Source of the DNA: Aptenodytes patagonicus
Lineage: Eukaryota; Chordata; Aves; Sphenisciformes; Spheniscidae
Length of the DNA stretch: 64,000 nucleotides
Assembly (NCBI RefSeq): GCF_965638725.1
Contig: NC_134950.1
Span: 25,634,932 to 25,698,931, forward strand
Direction of reading: 5' to 3'
Numbering within the stretch: the first letter of the stretch is position 1; every line of letters starts with the position of its first letter. Under the pieces are notes generated by a model, which saw nothing but the letters and a program-made list of their open reading frames with translations, ran no database searches and was not told where the DNA came from. The position numbers and the translations under genes are program-made. This document shows positions 1 to 11,346 of the stretch, piece after piece.

Positions 1-3000
1 TAAGAATTATAATATGAAAAAAAGATTAAATATTTTAGGGGAAGTGTGAAATGAAGAAGAGGACTTTATCAGGAAGAAAGATTCTGTAAAATCTGAATAT
101 AGTTCTGGAAAATGTGACCTCACCTACTCTGTGGAACAGCAAAGAGAATTACTTCATGAAACTAAAATTGCATAGGAGAGTTATCCAAAAGGATATGAGG
201 CTATTCAGCTCTGATGCATAGCACAGAGACTAAATGTATTACTCCGTTCTTTAAGAAGAACACAAAGAAAAATAAACACTATATAACAGTTACATTTTTG
301 ACAAACATGACTTTACTATTTCCAGCAAGTACTGGATCTCATTAGAACGGTTTGGTTTCAATAACATGTAGCTTACTGTGCAGCAGTAAGTCCTAGCAGC
401 GAGGGGGTTGGACTCAACCCCGAGCATGAAGCCTTGGATGCCAAAAGAGCAGGGCAACCAGTCTGGTTCTCCCAGAAGCAGCCCTGCACAGGACACAGGC
501 TTGCTATGCAATGTCCAGGTAGAATCAGGCACCCCGGAACAGGATCCAGGAGAGCCAGTTTCGGAGCACACAGATGCCCAAGGCAGAAAGGGCAACCATT
601 AGCGAGTCAAGATGCTAGTCACTGCAGGTTGTCCCCTGGGAGGGAAGATGGCAGTGCCATCCAGAAAATCATGTTCAAATCCTGCCTCCATTAGTGTGAG
701 GCAGGAGCTTCAGCCTGTGCTTACCATACTTGAGGTAACCACCCTCAATTCAGCGACACTGAAAAGGGCCAAGACCTGAAAACTCAATTTTTTGCCATTG
801 CCAATCCTTACAGTTCACTTGAACATTCATTAAAGCAGCAACTGGAACCCACGTCCTTCTCAGACAGCACGTCCACCTCAAAGCCACAAAGCTACTCCTA
901 CTCTCTAAATCTTTGAAATGCCACTGAACTAACTTTTGGCCCAGACGCTGGGCAACTGAACACCACAGCATCCGAGGTCCTTCATGGACGTCATCTTTCG
1001 CATTCCAAGAAAAACAGTAGCTTAATTATCATACCACAAGCAGCGCTGCTCCAAGTAATAATAAACAAGCCAAGCACGCAATACTGAGGCTCATGGTCTC
1101 AAGATGTGAATCAATAGCTCCTCACGCACAGAAAAAGAGGGATCCAGTGAAGACAGAAGGAGGGCTTTGCTGTGCACTGTGTTCCCATGCCTACGACTCT
1201 CTCCAACCCCTGTTCTCAGCACTGAACCCCTCATCAAAAAGGGTACCCAAGTCCGTCCAGAAGGATCTTCTCTCCCAGTAGGTCACTGGTCATCCAAGAT
1301 ACTGGCAACTGAAGGGTAATTCCTCTGATACACATTAAAATTAACTTTTTTGTTGGCCTTGAATTCCTTAATCCACTTCACCACTGAGAAACAAGAAAGG
1401 AGGGTCAACACCGGAGAAAAATACATCAGCCAGGACTGGGGCCAAACCACTTCTTTCAGCAGCAGCCCTGGCTTAAAAAGACTGTGAGCCTATGGCAACA
1501 GCACACGCCTTCAACAGCTTTGAGACACTTATTATCTCCATTTTATAAATAACAGGCTGGAACTATTTTCATATTATCTAAGTGGCAAAACTCCCACCAC
1601 CTTCTATAAGAGCAAGACTGGACCAAATGTTGTTGATAGTTAAACAAAAAAACCCACGACTCGAACACAAAAACTAGGAAAAAGTCTGCCAATACATCAT
1701 CTTCATATTTATATTATTTCAGTTTTGTTGCAACAAACTGTACACAGAAGCCAGAGACTGTTCCTTTTTCAAGGAGATATTTCAGGCAGGCTGCGTTCTG
1801 GGTTGATTCTACTTGTCAGTATTTCTTTGAAATGAAAGGGCAGGGTCACCCATCAAGAAAAAAAAGTGCATTTTAAAACACATGCAAAAAATATGAATTC
1901 TTTGATACTTTATGGTCAAACATCTGCTAAACTACTACTTTCCGTCAATTATAGGATTCTCAAAGCAACAATTATATCTATTTTCCTCAGAATTTGGGGG
2001 ATATAATCAGTACTACCAGAAATCAACACAGTCTCTCTATATATATCTGTATGTTTTGCCAATGTTGAAACACTGGAAATGAGACAAGGATATTGACTAA
2101 ATATGGTAAACCTGCAGTTTGTCAGTTCCCTAAACTGAGCACTTTCTAACATTCAATCCTGTTTGTTACCTAGAAATCGATTTCTCCGAGGTGGTGACCA
2201 TTTTCAATCTCTGCTGACTTCTGGAAATCCAGGTCACTCTGTTTCATATTTCTCCTCTTCCTGTCGCTAAGAGAGGCATGAAAGTGAAGTGAAAACTTTC
2301 TCTTTGACCCAACACCTTCAAGTCTTGGGATACACTGAAAGGGAAAATGTTTTTTTTCCCTTCAATAAAAAAAATCTTTTTCTGTGCTGCCCCTTTTTGC
2401 TGTGTAAATCAGACTGAATCTGGAAACTTGACATCCTGGCATGTTGCCCAGTCCTGACGAAGAAAATAGGGAAATGTGGATTTTATCCACAAGATCACAA
2501 GGTACTGAAAAGCGTCCTGCACATCATCAGAACGGTTCCAACCTCGAGTGAGCCAACCAAACTCATATCTGAGCCAAAGTGGGCAAATCCCAGCAAATCT
2601 AATAAACAGGCAAAGCTCTGTCCACATCCCAGAAGTTTTTTAACCCCATAGGCATGAGTTAGGTAGAAGACCTGCAGGAAGAGACACTCCTTGTATCCTG
2701 GAGTCAATGCTGGCTCGGGCTCCATGGCTAAAATACTGCTACTATTTAGGGCTTCCTGTTCCTGCCCCAAAGGATCGCGGATTTTTTTCCACACACTTGC
2801 ATGGTGTATGCCGAAATGGAAAGTGAGCAGCCTCAGTGTGTGCTCTGGCCATTGGGTCACTTAGGAAACACTGGTTTGAATTTCCATGGACAGAAGGGAA
2901 AAGAATTTCCAACATCCAAAGCCAGGTCTCTAACCGCTGTTAGGCTATTGCCGTGTTAATAAAGAGCCCTTCAGAGCACTAGCTCTGGTAGCTGAGCTCC

Positions 3001-6000
3001 AGGAGGAGCTCTGAGGGCACCAGTGGCCACCAAGTCCAGCATGAAGCACTAAGCACATCCAGAGAGAAGCAACTTTTTAAGTTCTGCCAATGCTTCCTAT
3101 TTTCTTAGCTCATCAGGTCTCAAGCCGAGGGGCACATAATGGGAAGGGAGGAATACAGGACATAACTGAGAGGATGAGAAAGCAAGAAATGGTCTCCTGT
3201 ACCTCCTGCTGGGACGGGGGAGTCACCCCCTCTTGTGTTAACGCCATCCCCAGACCTTAAAAGACAAAAAGCCCAGCCAGTGCTGTCCTCTGGCTCTAAG
3301 TAGGCATCAGTAGTGTCAAGGAAGGGATCTGTCGGGGCTCTACAGAGACAGTGGTTTGTAAACTGTGGGGTCCGAAACATATCCTGATAGGAGCACTGAT
3401 TTAAAGTGCACAATAACTATCAAGCTAATACCAAACACCTTCAGGAATCACCTCCACAGCCCACTTTAGAGGCAGCTCTGAAGGGTGTCTCTGCTCCTGG
3501 ACAGAACCCAGGTGCCAATGGCCAGATCATGGAGCTGACATCTGAAAACCAGTCCTCGGCCTTTAACACATCCCTCTGGCAAAGCTCGGCACGGCAGCGG
3601 TAGATCTCCCTGGTTTGACCCTGTGCAGCAAAAGCAGCGCAATGCCAGGAGAATCAGCATCAAGCATCTCATACTGAGTTGCATTATTTTGATTACAGGA
3701 TGACTCACACTCCCACAGCTTCTTGGCTAAAACAAGACAAATCAGAACTGCCGATATTCCTTCACTGAGGGAAATTGTTCAAATATTTCCAATGTGATTT
3801 AGGGCAGCCGCCTATCCCTTTTTCTCAGGAATCGGGCATGGTGACAATCACTGCTTAGAGCAGAGGGAGCGGATCTGGGAATGAATTCCTCAGAAGTGAC
3901 GAGGCGGTGGTTTTAACAGTCTAACCACACATTTTTTATTCCATGCTTGGGATGAGTGTGAGTTTTAGGACAGGTGCTTTTCTGAGCAGCACACCTTGCA
4001 TTTCTCTTGCCCACAGAGGCTGGTGATGAGCGGCTCTCGCCAGGCATTTCCGTCAGCCAGGCAGCCTGTCCAGCGATCGGAAGAATGAGAGCCAAGAGCT
4101 CATCAGGGACCAGCTACCCCACATAACCTCCTCCAGCACAAAAACCTGTCACAGCTTGCACAGAGCGAGATGAGACCAACAGAAATCATAACAGCCATGA
4201 ACAGTAGGATAGATTTTAAGTCAGAAGGTAAGTAATTTAATCAAAATGATTCCACCAAGTGTGAGAAACTGCCCACTCTTCTGTGAGAGACCTCATTGCC
4301 ACGCAGTCTTATAGCACCAACACATACACCCCTTCAGAAACACAGCAGATCTCAAAGGAAAGTAAAAAGATGAGGAAGAATTATGTGGGTTTTTTAACAT
4401 TACTCAGTATAAACCAGTGCTGGATAATACAATCTTATCTTCCAAGACATCACCAGCCACAGGTACTAGCCCGATCATTCAGTCGTCAGTACAGTAAGGT
4501 CTTTACAGATGAAAAAGAAGGACACGATTAGCCTCTGAGCATTTTTAAACATGTAAATTCAGTATCTCTCTAAATGAAAAAAGACAAACCTAGGAATAAG
4601 ACCAGTCAAGTGCAAATAACTACACAGCTAAGAAAGGGAAGTGAAAAAACAGACTTCTCGGGATGCAAAGATGTTCGCCAAGATTAAATTGCAGGTTCTC
4701 TTTGCAGGTTCAGTAACACTTGCTCAACACCAAAAAGGCCATTTTAATTTTAGCTTCCTTTTTAGGAAGACTGGAATAGGACTGGAAAGAATATAAAATA
4801 AGTTGTAGGTTTAACCTTTGCTGAAAATATTCTCCTATCAAAGCACTAAGCCTTAGACATACAATGGGATAAACAGATATTATTAATGGTTTTAGTTTTG
4901 CATTTTAGGCATGTGTTTACCTCAATGACAGAAATACCTCAGACAAAATTTACAGTAGCAGTTTCCCAAACCAAGTAAGATTTATTCCAAACATATCTTA
5001 AATTACTCAGTTTTACTTTGTTGTATTTTGAAGGGCTATGTATTTTTTCTAAACAAAACATTTTTATACATTATTTGTTTCATTTCAAACAGAAAGCTCA
5101 CTATCACAAAAATTTACTATTTTTAAAAAAATTATGAGTATCACGTTACCTTTTATTTCCTAAATTAAATTTATTTTCTCGTAAAGGAGTAAGAATGCTT
5201 TTGAAGCAGTCTAGGAATAAGTCTATTGTTATTTATGGAGAGTAGTCACAGAAGAAGGTTGTCATCCAGCCTTTAAACAGCAATCCTGAGAAAGCCCCAC
5301 ATCAGTATGTACAAAACCAGATTCTTGTAAATCAGTTTGTTTGCAAGCAAGCTAACATTGTGGGGCTCAAAACACCTGAATTTTGCTGAGCCCGGCTAAC
5401 AATCATTCTTGTTCCCGAAGAAACATATCACACATGATCCACTAAAAGGCAACACACAGTTCAGTAACAGGTAAGCGCCAAAGACTTTTCCAAGGTGAGC
5501 ATGAGACAGCGAGTGGAGAGAAGAGGGAGGAGGTGGGGGGAAGGAAAGGACAAACAGATACCAATTGCCACACTTAGCAAGGGGCTGGCACTTTCCAAGC
5601 TCAGGATGAGATTCTCCTCCTCTTCCTGCTGTCTTGTTTTTCGCCAGAGTGAAGTGCTGAGCTTGGCAGGACACGGCACAGCAAGAAGAGCAGAAATCGC
5701 ATGTCAACTCAACACCCCATGGAGAACTTCTCAGGCCAAAATGAAAAAAGAAGGGCTGGAAAACCCCAGATCACAAGAACAGGTTGCCCACCAACCTCAG
5801 TGGAAGAGCAGAATCTTTGCAAATGAGGTTCAGCAGTGTTAAACAAAAGGGTATAGATTGAATGAAGAGTGCAGGAATCAACTGTAATTTTACAAGCCGG
5901 TTCAATCAAACTGAATTAAACCAAACTGCATCATTCACAACCATGTCATACAGAAAAGTCCCAGAAAAATATCATCTTGTCTTCTGAACTACTATAGCAG

Positions 6001-6103
6001 GAAGAAAACTCCAGTTTGTCCATTGAAAGAAGAAGTTGTTAGGGGTATAATACAGTTTGGCGTCAAAAAGCAAGTGATACTTAATTCCAAAAGGAAGAGT
6101 TAC
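1..6103 (-). other. CPQ: CPQ intron 2, partial (no gene seen)
   Basis: This is non-coding sequence downstream, in the minus sense, of the CPQ exon 2 donor at 6098-6103. The intron runs off the left edge of the window. It holds short A- or T-runs, such as the T-run near 2350, and several short open frames without splice context or recognisable protein content. I see no RNA gene and no convincing repeat here. Confidence 0.7.
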
Positions 6104-6530
6104 CTTCTGGAGGAGTTGCAACACTGCTCCCAAGTCCCAAAATAGCAATGCTGTGATTCCTTGGTTCCAGCATCATTGCAAACTCTTCTCCTCTTTCCCA
6201 GTGTGGTACTTTCACAGGCTCCAGATGTACATTTTCCAGCCCATCTTCCTGCAGGGCACTGAACATATACTTGATGGCTGCATCTAGATTTTTTGAACCG
6301 CTGAGTCTAGGTCCTATGGTATCAGCAAAAAGTGCTAATCTTTCATAGGATCTGTTCTGAGCTTTTCCATGAACAGCAAGATCAATAATAGCTTTAGCAA
6401 CATCAGTATAGCCAGCTATCTCATTTTTAATGTCTTCAAACGTTTTCGGGTAACTGTCATCTCTTCTCAAAGATTTCCCAGCATACTGTGGTAATAAATT
6501 AATGAAAAATATTAAGAATACGTACTTCAT
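6104..6530 (-). CDS. CPQ: CPQ exon 2: first coding exon of carboxypeptidase Q
   Basis: This exon encodes the N-terminal 142 codons plus one base of carboxypeptidase Q (plasma glutamate carboxypeptidase). The family is a secreted/lysosomal M28 zinc dipeptidase of roughly 470 residues. Residues 1 to about 18 form a signal peptide (MKYVFLIFFINLLPQYAG). A propeptide-like segment follows, then family-diagnostic stretches such as NRSYERLALFADTIGPRLSG (residues 59-78) and PHWERGEE. NRS and NHS are possible N-glycosylation sites. The zinc ligands and catalytic residues lie in later exons outside the window. I chose the ATG at 6528-6530 because it aligns with the mammalian start and is the only ATG before the signal peptide; the frame upstream is open only to a GTG. 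The donor is CCAGAAG|GTAACT (phase 1). The gene continues left beyond the window. Identity is by recognition of the family, not by a search. Confidence 0.95.
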
Positions 6531-6562
6531 TTTTTCTCTTTTTTTCTTTTCCACAAGATGGC
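6531..6562 (-). other. CPQ: CPQ exon 2 5' UTR segment and splice acceptor
   Basis: In the minus sense, a long pyrimidine tract ends in CTCTTCAACAG at 6563-6573, a strong 3' splice site. Exon 2 therefore probably begins at 6562 with 32 untranslated bases before the ATG. The A-rich leader puts an A at -3 of the start codon. Confidence 0.8.
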
Positions 6563-8024
6563 CTGTTGAAGAGACAAAAAGAAAAAAATCATACAGCTAT
6601 CAGCAATACTTTTTGTTATTTGGATTGGCAGACAAACCAAAATGAAAAGAAATCAGTTTATCATGAAAATGCTTGATCAGAACTGGCAGGAAAGTAAACT
6701 CAACTTGGAGACACAATTATTGAAAGCAAATGAAAAAGGTACTTAGACCACTGGACACAATCTTTGTTGTGGTCTTCAGAAACATCCTTGGAATGCTGCA
6801 TCTCTTTAAATAATCACATCCTTCACTGAATCAAAACCCAGGGCTCCTCCCATCCAGGAGGAGCTTTGCATCTCCTTTCTGTTAGGAGCAGGATTTGCCA
6901 TAAGTGCCAAATCAAATGTCTTCACACAAAACATCTGGACAAAAAGATTTCTTAAACCATTCATGAATAAAAGTGCTTTTTAATCTCTATCTTCATAATC
7001 AGGAAAGCACTTTCTATTGCACTAGAAAGATGTCAGAGCAATTTAGATCCAAAGCCCCCAGGAGAAAAGTATGAATTTCTTCATTGCATAAATCCATGAC
7101 TACCAGAGAAACACAATTTCTTATTAACTGGTCTATCTCTTAAAGACTGACTTCAGCAGCACTGTAGAGATGTATGGCACCAGAGGTGCTGACCCTGTGT
7201 TGAATACCAAGAGTTATCTTTGTTAACACTTTATAATTTATCCATCTTATCACTAAAAGTTCTCATTTTTAAGATCTTACAAATTTTCAATCCCATAAAA
7301 GCAACAGTTTGTCTATACTATTAATTCAACTGACAAAAAAACCTCTGGAATCAGTTGGAGTAGTTGCAAAGCTCTTTTATAACATAGGAAGTATGATAAT
7401 CCAAACCCAAAATATACAGATCTTTATTGATACACACAAAAGGAAATGTAATTGTTTCATTTTCCTTTGAATTTCAATCAGGCTGCATTTGAATAATAAA
7501 AATTAGCCATAAGAAATACAGCCTTTAAATCAGCTCTATAGCTGCAGCTATTATGAGACTTAAAAAAACAGTGATTAGTTACAGCCAAGTGAAGTGACAA
7601 TTACTACTAGCCCCAAAAGATTTTGATTCAGCAGTTTTGCCATTTTCATGGACTTTCATGGAAATACTGATATTTTTCAAAAAGAATGTAATAGTAACAC
7701 TAAAGGCAAATGTTAGCCTCTACTCTACAAAATATGTTTTTCTTGGAAACAATTGTTCTACAAATAACAAAGGACTAATTAGTTGGCTAATACGGATAAA
7801 ATATGGGTAAGTCAGACCTGCATGGAAAAAGTATTACTAAAAGCTTTTACTGTTAAGATTTCCACATTATCTTTTCCCCTTGTTTGTATTTATTTATTAT
7901 TTCTGAAGAGTTATACTCTTCATTTTATAACCACTGACCTGAGGAATTATGACAATATACGCACCTTGTATTTTTGGTTCATGATGTCATATGCATACAG
8001 AGTCAGTACAAAGGTAGGGGGGAG

Positions 8025-8100
8025 GGTATGAGCGTGTGTGTGTATGTATATATGCACATGTATTTGCATATATCATAGCCACATATAATATTCACATGTA
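8025..8100. repeat. Imperfect TG/TA dinucleotide-rich tract
   Basis: A short run of alternating GTGTGTGT and TATGTATATATG dinucleotides decays into AT-rich sequence. It is a degenerate microsatellite within CPQ intron 1. Confidence 0.6.
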
Positions 8101-8219
8101 AAATACAAAAAATCCTCCTTTATTTTCAGACAATTGCACACTACAGGAGCTTTAATTGAGCATTAATTCTCAGTCATTTTATGGAGTACACAAATTTCAC
8201 AATAACCAAATAGCTTTGT

Positions 8220-8345
8220 AAATCATAACACCAGAAGGCACCAGAGTGTCTACCTTGTCTGACCGCCACAGAACACCAATTGCAGGATATTCCTGAATTA
8301 ACTCCCACCACTAGAAGCCACACAGCAAACCAGTAGTTGAGCCAA
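8220..8345 (-). repeat. Old LINE (CR1/L3-like) 3' fragment
   Basis: The stretch has the layout of the antisense 3' end of ancient amniote CR1/L3 LINEs: a CCAGAAGGCACC block, then CTTGTCTGACCGCC, then ACAGAACACC and ATTCCTGAATTAA. In that family these read as AGAAGGGACC, a GTCTGACC block and AATTCCTG. It is diverged and short, so the exact family and ends are uncertain. Confidence 0.45.
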
Positions 8346-8553
8346 TTCCTGAGAGAGTAAAGGTGAGGTTACACCAGTTTTGTGCCTCTCGGAGCACAAA
8401 AACAGCTACAGTTGTATTTGAAGCTTCTGCAAGCTCCATTCTGAATGACCTAAGCTAAGAAACCACCCTTCCACCTATGTTTGTTACAATGAACCACAAA
8501 TAGATGAACTCATTTTCTCAAGATGTTCATTCTGGACCATTTTCCAGCATTTG

Positions 8554-8577
8554 CTAAAAATAAATAAATAAAAATAA
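8554..8577. repeat. A-rich simple repeat (TAAA units)
   Basis: Several TAAA units in a row, flanked by ordinary intronic sequence. It is a low-complexity tract only. Confidence 0.6.
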
Positions 8578-9400
8578 GTCTTTGAAATAATGAGGTTACA
8601 GTAACAGACAATGAATTCTGACATCACATCTAATATATATCTTGTCCATTTCCTCTCCTGTCCTCTATTAGTTTCAGTGTATTTATATTTCCACCTAGAA
8701 ATCTTTGTCTTAGTGTAGGTTGCAGGGACTACTCATTTGACTTGCCCTTGTTCAAGAAACAAGTTGAGATAAGAATCTGGGAAATTCAGATGTAAGTTTA
8801 GTAGTTTGTACAGTTGCCACCTTACTTCTGATTTTTTCTCAGGTTTTCATTCACCTTATTCTTCCAAAGAAGCTTCACCTTAACAGTGACAGAGCATGCT
8901 AGGAGGAGCTGAATTACCACCCTCAGTAAGGAGTCTAGTTGGTACGAAGAATTTGAATGCTTACCCTTCCTATATGTTACTATATGAAAGCATTTGTAAC
9001 TTTAAAGTATAACTTCTGGAAAGTCAGGAAAGTGCAGATCACACAATCACAGAACGGTTGAGGTTGGAAGGGACCTCTGGAGGTCATCTTGTCCAACCCC
9101 TCTGCTCAAGCAGGGCCACCTAGAGCAGGCTGCCCAGAACCATGTCCAGACAGCTTTTGAGTATCTCCAAGGATGGAGACTCCACAACCTCTCTGGGCAA
9201 CCTGTTCCAGCTCGGTCACCATCACCATAAAAAAGTGCTTCCTGATGTTCAGACGGAACCTCCTGTGTTTCAATTTGTGTCCATTGCCTCTGATCCTGTC
9301 ACTGGGCACCACTGAAAAGAATCTGGCTCCATCCTATTTGCATCCTTCCTTCAGGTATTTATATACATTGACAAGAGCCCCCCCAAGCCCGGCTGTTCAG

Positions 9401-9883
9401 CTAGTTTTCCATCCACCTCACCATCTGCTCATCCAGCCCATACTTCATTAGCTTCCCTGAGAAGATCTCACAGTAGACAGCGTGAAAAGCCTTACTAATG
9501 TCAAGGTAGACAGTATCTATCACTCTCCCCTCATCTACTAAGCCAGACATTTCATCATAGAAGGTTATCAGGTTGGTCAAGCATGACCTTCCTTTGGTAA
9601 ATCCATGCTGACTACTCCCAGTCACCTTCTCGTCCTTCATGTGCCTGGAAATGATTTCCAGGATTCGTTGTTCCATATCTTCATGACTGAGGTGAGGGTG
9701 ACTGGCATGTAGTTCCCTGGGTCCTCCTTCTTGCCCTTTCTGAAGATGAGTGACTTTTGCTCTCTTGCAGTGCTCAGGCACCTCTGCCGATTGCCAGGAT
9801 CTTCCAAAGACGACTACGAATGGCCTTGCAATGACATCAGCCAGCTCCCTCAGCACTTGTGGATGCATTCCACCGGGACCCAT
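9401..9883 (-). pseudogene. CR1 reverse transcriptase fragment
   Basis: This 160-codon open frame matches the N-terminal half of CR1 reverse transcriptase. It shows HPQVLRELADVIARPF, the SSQHGFTKGRSCLTNL block, and VYLDISKAF, which holds the first catalytic aspartate of the palm (motif A). It ends at YGLDEQMVRWMEN, where the intact family would continue to the FADD box (motif C). That box is absent, so the enzyme cannot be active. The frame belongs to the deleted CR1 around it. Confidence 0.9.
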
Positions 9884-9906
9884 GGACCTATGGATGTCCA
9901 GTTTTC

Positions 9907-10167
9907 TTAAGTATTCCCTGACTTGACCGTCTTCACCAAGGGTAACTCTTTTTTGCTCCAGATCTTCCCCTTGGTCTCAAGGACCTGGGATTTCTGAAGT
10001 CTGGCTGTACTAATAAAAACTGAGGTGAAGAAGGTATTTAGTTCCCCAACCTTCTCCATGTCTTGTGTCACCAGGTCCCCTGCCCCATTCAGCAGTGGGC
10101 CCACCTTTTCCTTAGTCTTCCTTTTGCCGCTTATGCCCTTACAGAAGGCCTTCTCATTGCCCTTCAC
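9907..10167 (-). pseudogene. CR1 ORF2 linker fragment
   Basis: The frame carries the CR1 inter-domain signature around KRKTKEKVGPLLNGAGDLVT and LNTFFTSVF, which lies between endonuclease and reverse transcriptase in intact CR1 ORF2. It is separated from both by frameshifts or stops. Confidence 0.85.
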
Positions 10168-10675
10168 ACTCCTTGTCAGATTCAGCTCCAGGTGGGCTCT
10201 GGCACTTCCTTTTTATGTCAGAGTTTTGCCAGGAGCAACTTGGTTATCCGTGCAGGCCTCCTAGCATCTTTGTTTGACTTCCGGCTTGTTGAAATGGACT
10301 ATTCTTGAGCTTGGAGGAGGTGATGCTTGAATATTAATGAGCTTTCTTGGTATCCTCTTCTCTCTTCCAGGGCCTTATCCCACAGGACTCTTACCAAGCA
10401 GAATTTTGAAAAAGTCAAAGTCTTCCCTCCTGAAGTCCAGTGCTGTGATCTTGATTTTCACCCTGCTCTCAGGATCCTGAACTTCACTGTCGCATGGTTA
10501 CTACAGCCAAGGCTGCCTTTGACCTTCATACCACAACCAGCCCTTCCTTGCTTGTAAGTATGAGGTTCAGCACAGCACTTCTCCTTGCTGGCTTCTCTAC
10601 TACCTGTGTCAGAAAGTTACCATCAGTGCTCTCCAGGAACCTCCTGGATTCCTTATACCCTGTTGTGCTGATCTT

Positions 10676-11248
10676 CTAGCAGATATTGGTATGGTTAAAG
10701 TCCCCCATAAGCATCAGGGCCTGTGAATGTAAGGCAACTTCCAGCTGTCTACAGAAGGCCTCATCTACTTGTTTTTCCTGATCAGGTGGCCTGTAGCAGA
10801 CACCCTCTACAATGTCACCCATATTGGTCTGCTCTTTAATCCCTACCCATAAGCTCTCAGTTGGCTCATCATCCACCCCCAAGCAGAACTCCAAGCACTC
10901 CAGCTGCTTTCTCACATAAAGGGCAACTCCACCTCCTTTTCTTCCCAGCTTATCCCTCCTGAAGAGCATGTATCTATCCATTGCAGCATTCCAGTCATGT
11001 GAGCTATCCCACCACATCTCCATGATCCCAACAAGATCATAGCCCTGCAACTGCACACAGATCTCTAACTCCTCATATTTATTCCCCATGTTGCGTATAC
11101 AGGCACTTAGAATCATGGATTCATCAATGGAAACAGAAGAGGCAACCCACAACATTTTTGTGAGAGCTGTCTGATCAGCTCCCAGGAAGGGGGGATGACT
11201 CACCAGGCATGCATTCATAAGATGCCATCTGAAACGCCGGCTGTGCAA
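10676..11248 (-). pseudogene. CR1 apurinic-like endonuclease fragment
   Basis: This 190-codon frame contains the CR1 endonuclease blocks: GNKYEELEICVQLQGYDLVG, then a WWDSSHDWNAAMD block, LFRRDKLGRKGGGVALYVRK, VCYRPPD and finally LMGDFNH, the D-x-N motif of the exonuclease-endonuclease-phosphatase fold. The family places a catalytic glutamate in an ITETWW-like motif. Here that site reads IMEMWW, so the glutamate is kept but its surroundings have changed. The first 40 or so residues do not look like CR1 and are probably flanking sequence read in frame. Confidence 0.9.
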
Positions 11249-11314
11249 TGCAGAATTAAGACACAGAAAGAGAGAAAGGATTAAACTACATTTCTAGGAT
11301 CCATAAACCATCAG

Positions 11315-11346
11315 AAGAAAAAAACAAAACAACAAAAAAAAAAAAA
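11315..11346. repeat. A-rich low-complexity tract next to the CR1 5' end
   Basis: Runs of A interrupted by single C bases lie just outside the 5'-truncated end of the minus-strand CR1. There is no other content. Confidence 0.6.

Larger units (their letters stand above)
9037..11262 (-). mobile_element. CR1 LINE, internally deleted, antisense on this strand
   Basis: This is a chicken-repeat-1 class non-LTR retrotransposon read on the minus strand from about 11260 to 9037. It encodes an endonuclease fragment (10676-11248), a linker (9907-10167) and the first part of the reverse transcriptase (9401-9883), then passes into the CR1 3' untranslated region. The 3' end is marked by GGTTGGAAGGGACCTCTGGA, seen on the plus strand near 9062, and by a terminal TTCTGTGATTGTGTGAT-like tail at about 9037-9055. 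Full CR1 elements are about 4.5 kb. This copy is about 2.2 kb: it lacks the 5' ORF1 part and most of the C-terminal half of the reverse transcriptase. Frameshifts and stops show that it is dead. It has the same orientation as CPQ. Confidence 0.92.

Noticed and set aside
660..695. GTTCAAATCCTGCC resembling a tRNA B box
   Set aside because: No A box at the right distance and no cloverleaf can be drawn; not a tRNA or tRNA-derived SINE as far as I can see.
5495..5842. 115-codon plus-strand frame near CPQ exon 2
   Set aside because: Arg/Ser-rich, purine-rich low-complexity sequence antisense to a CPQ intron, with no supporting signals.
6531..6554. In-frame GTG upstream of the CPQ ATG as start
   Set aside because: The ATG at 6530 directly precedes a good signal peptide and matches the family start; non-ATG initiation is not needed.
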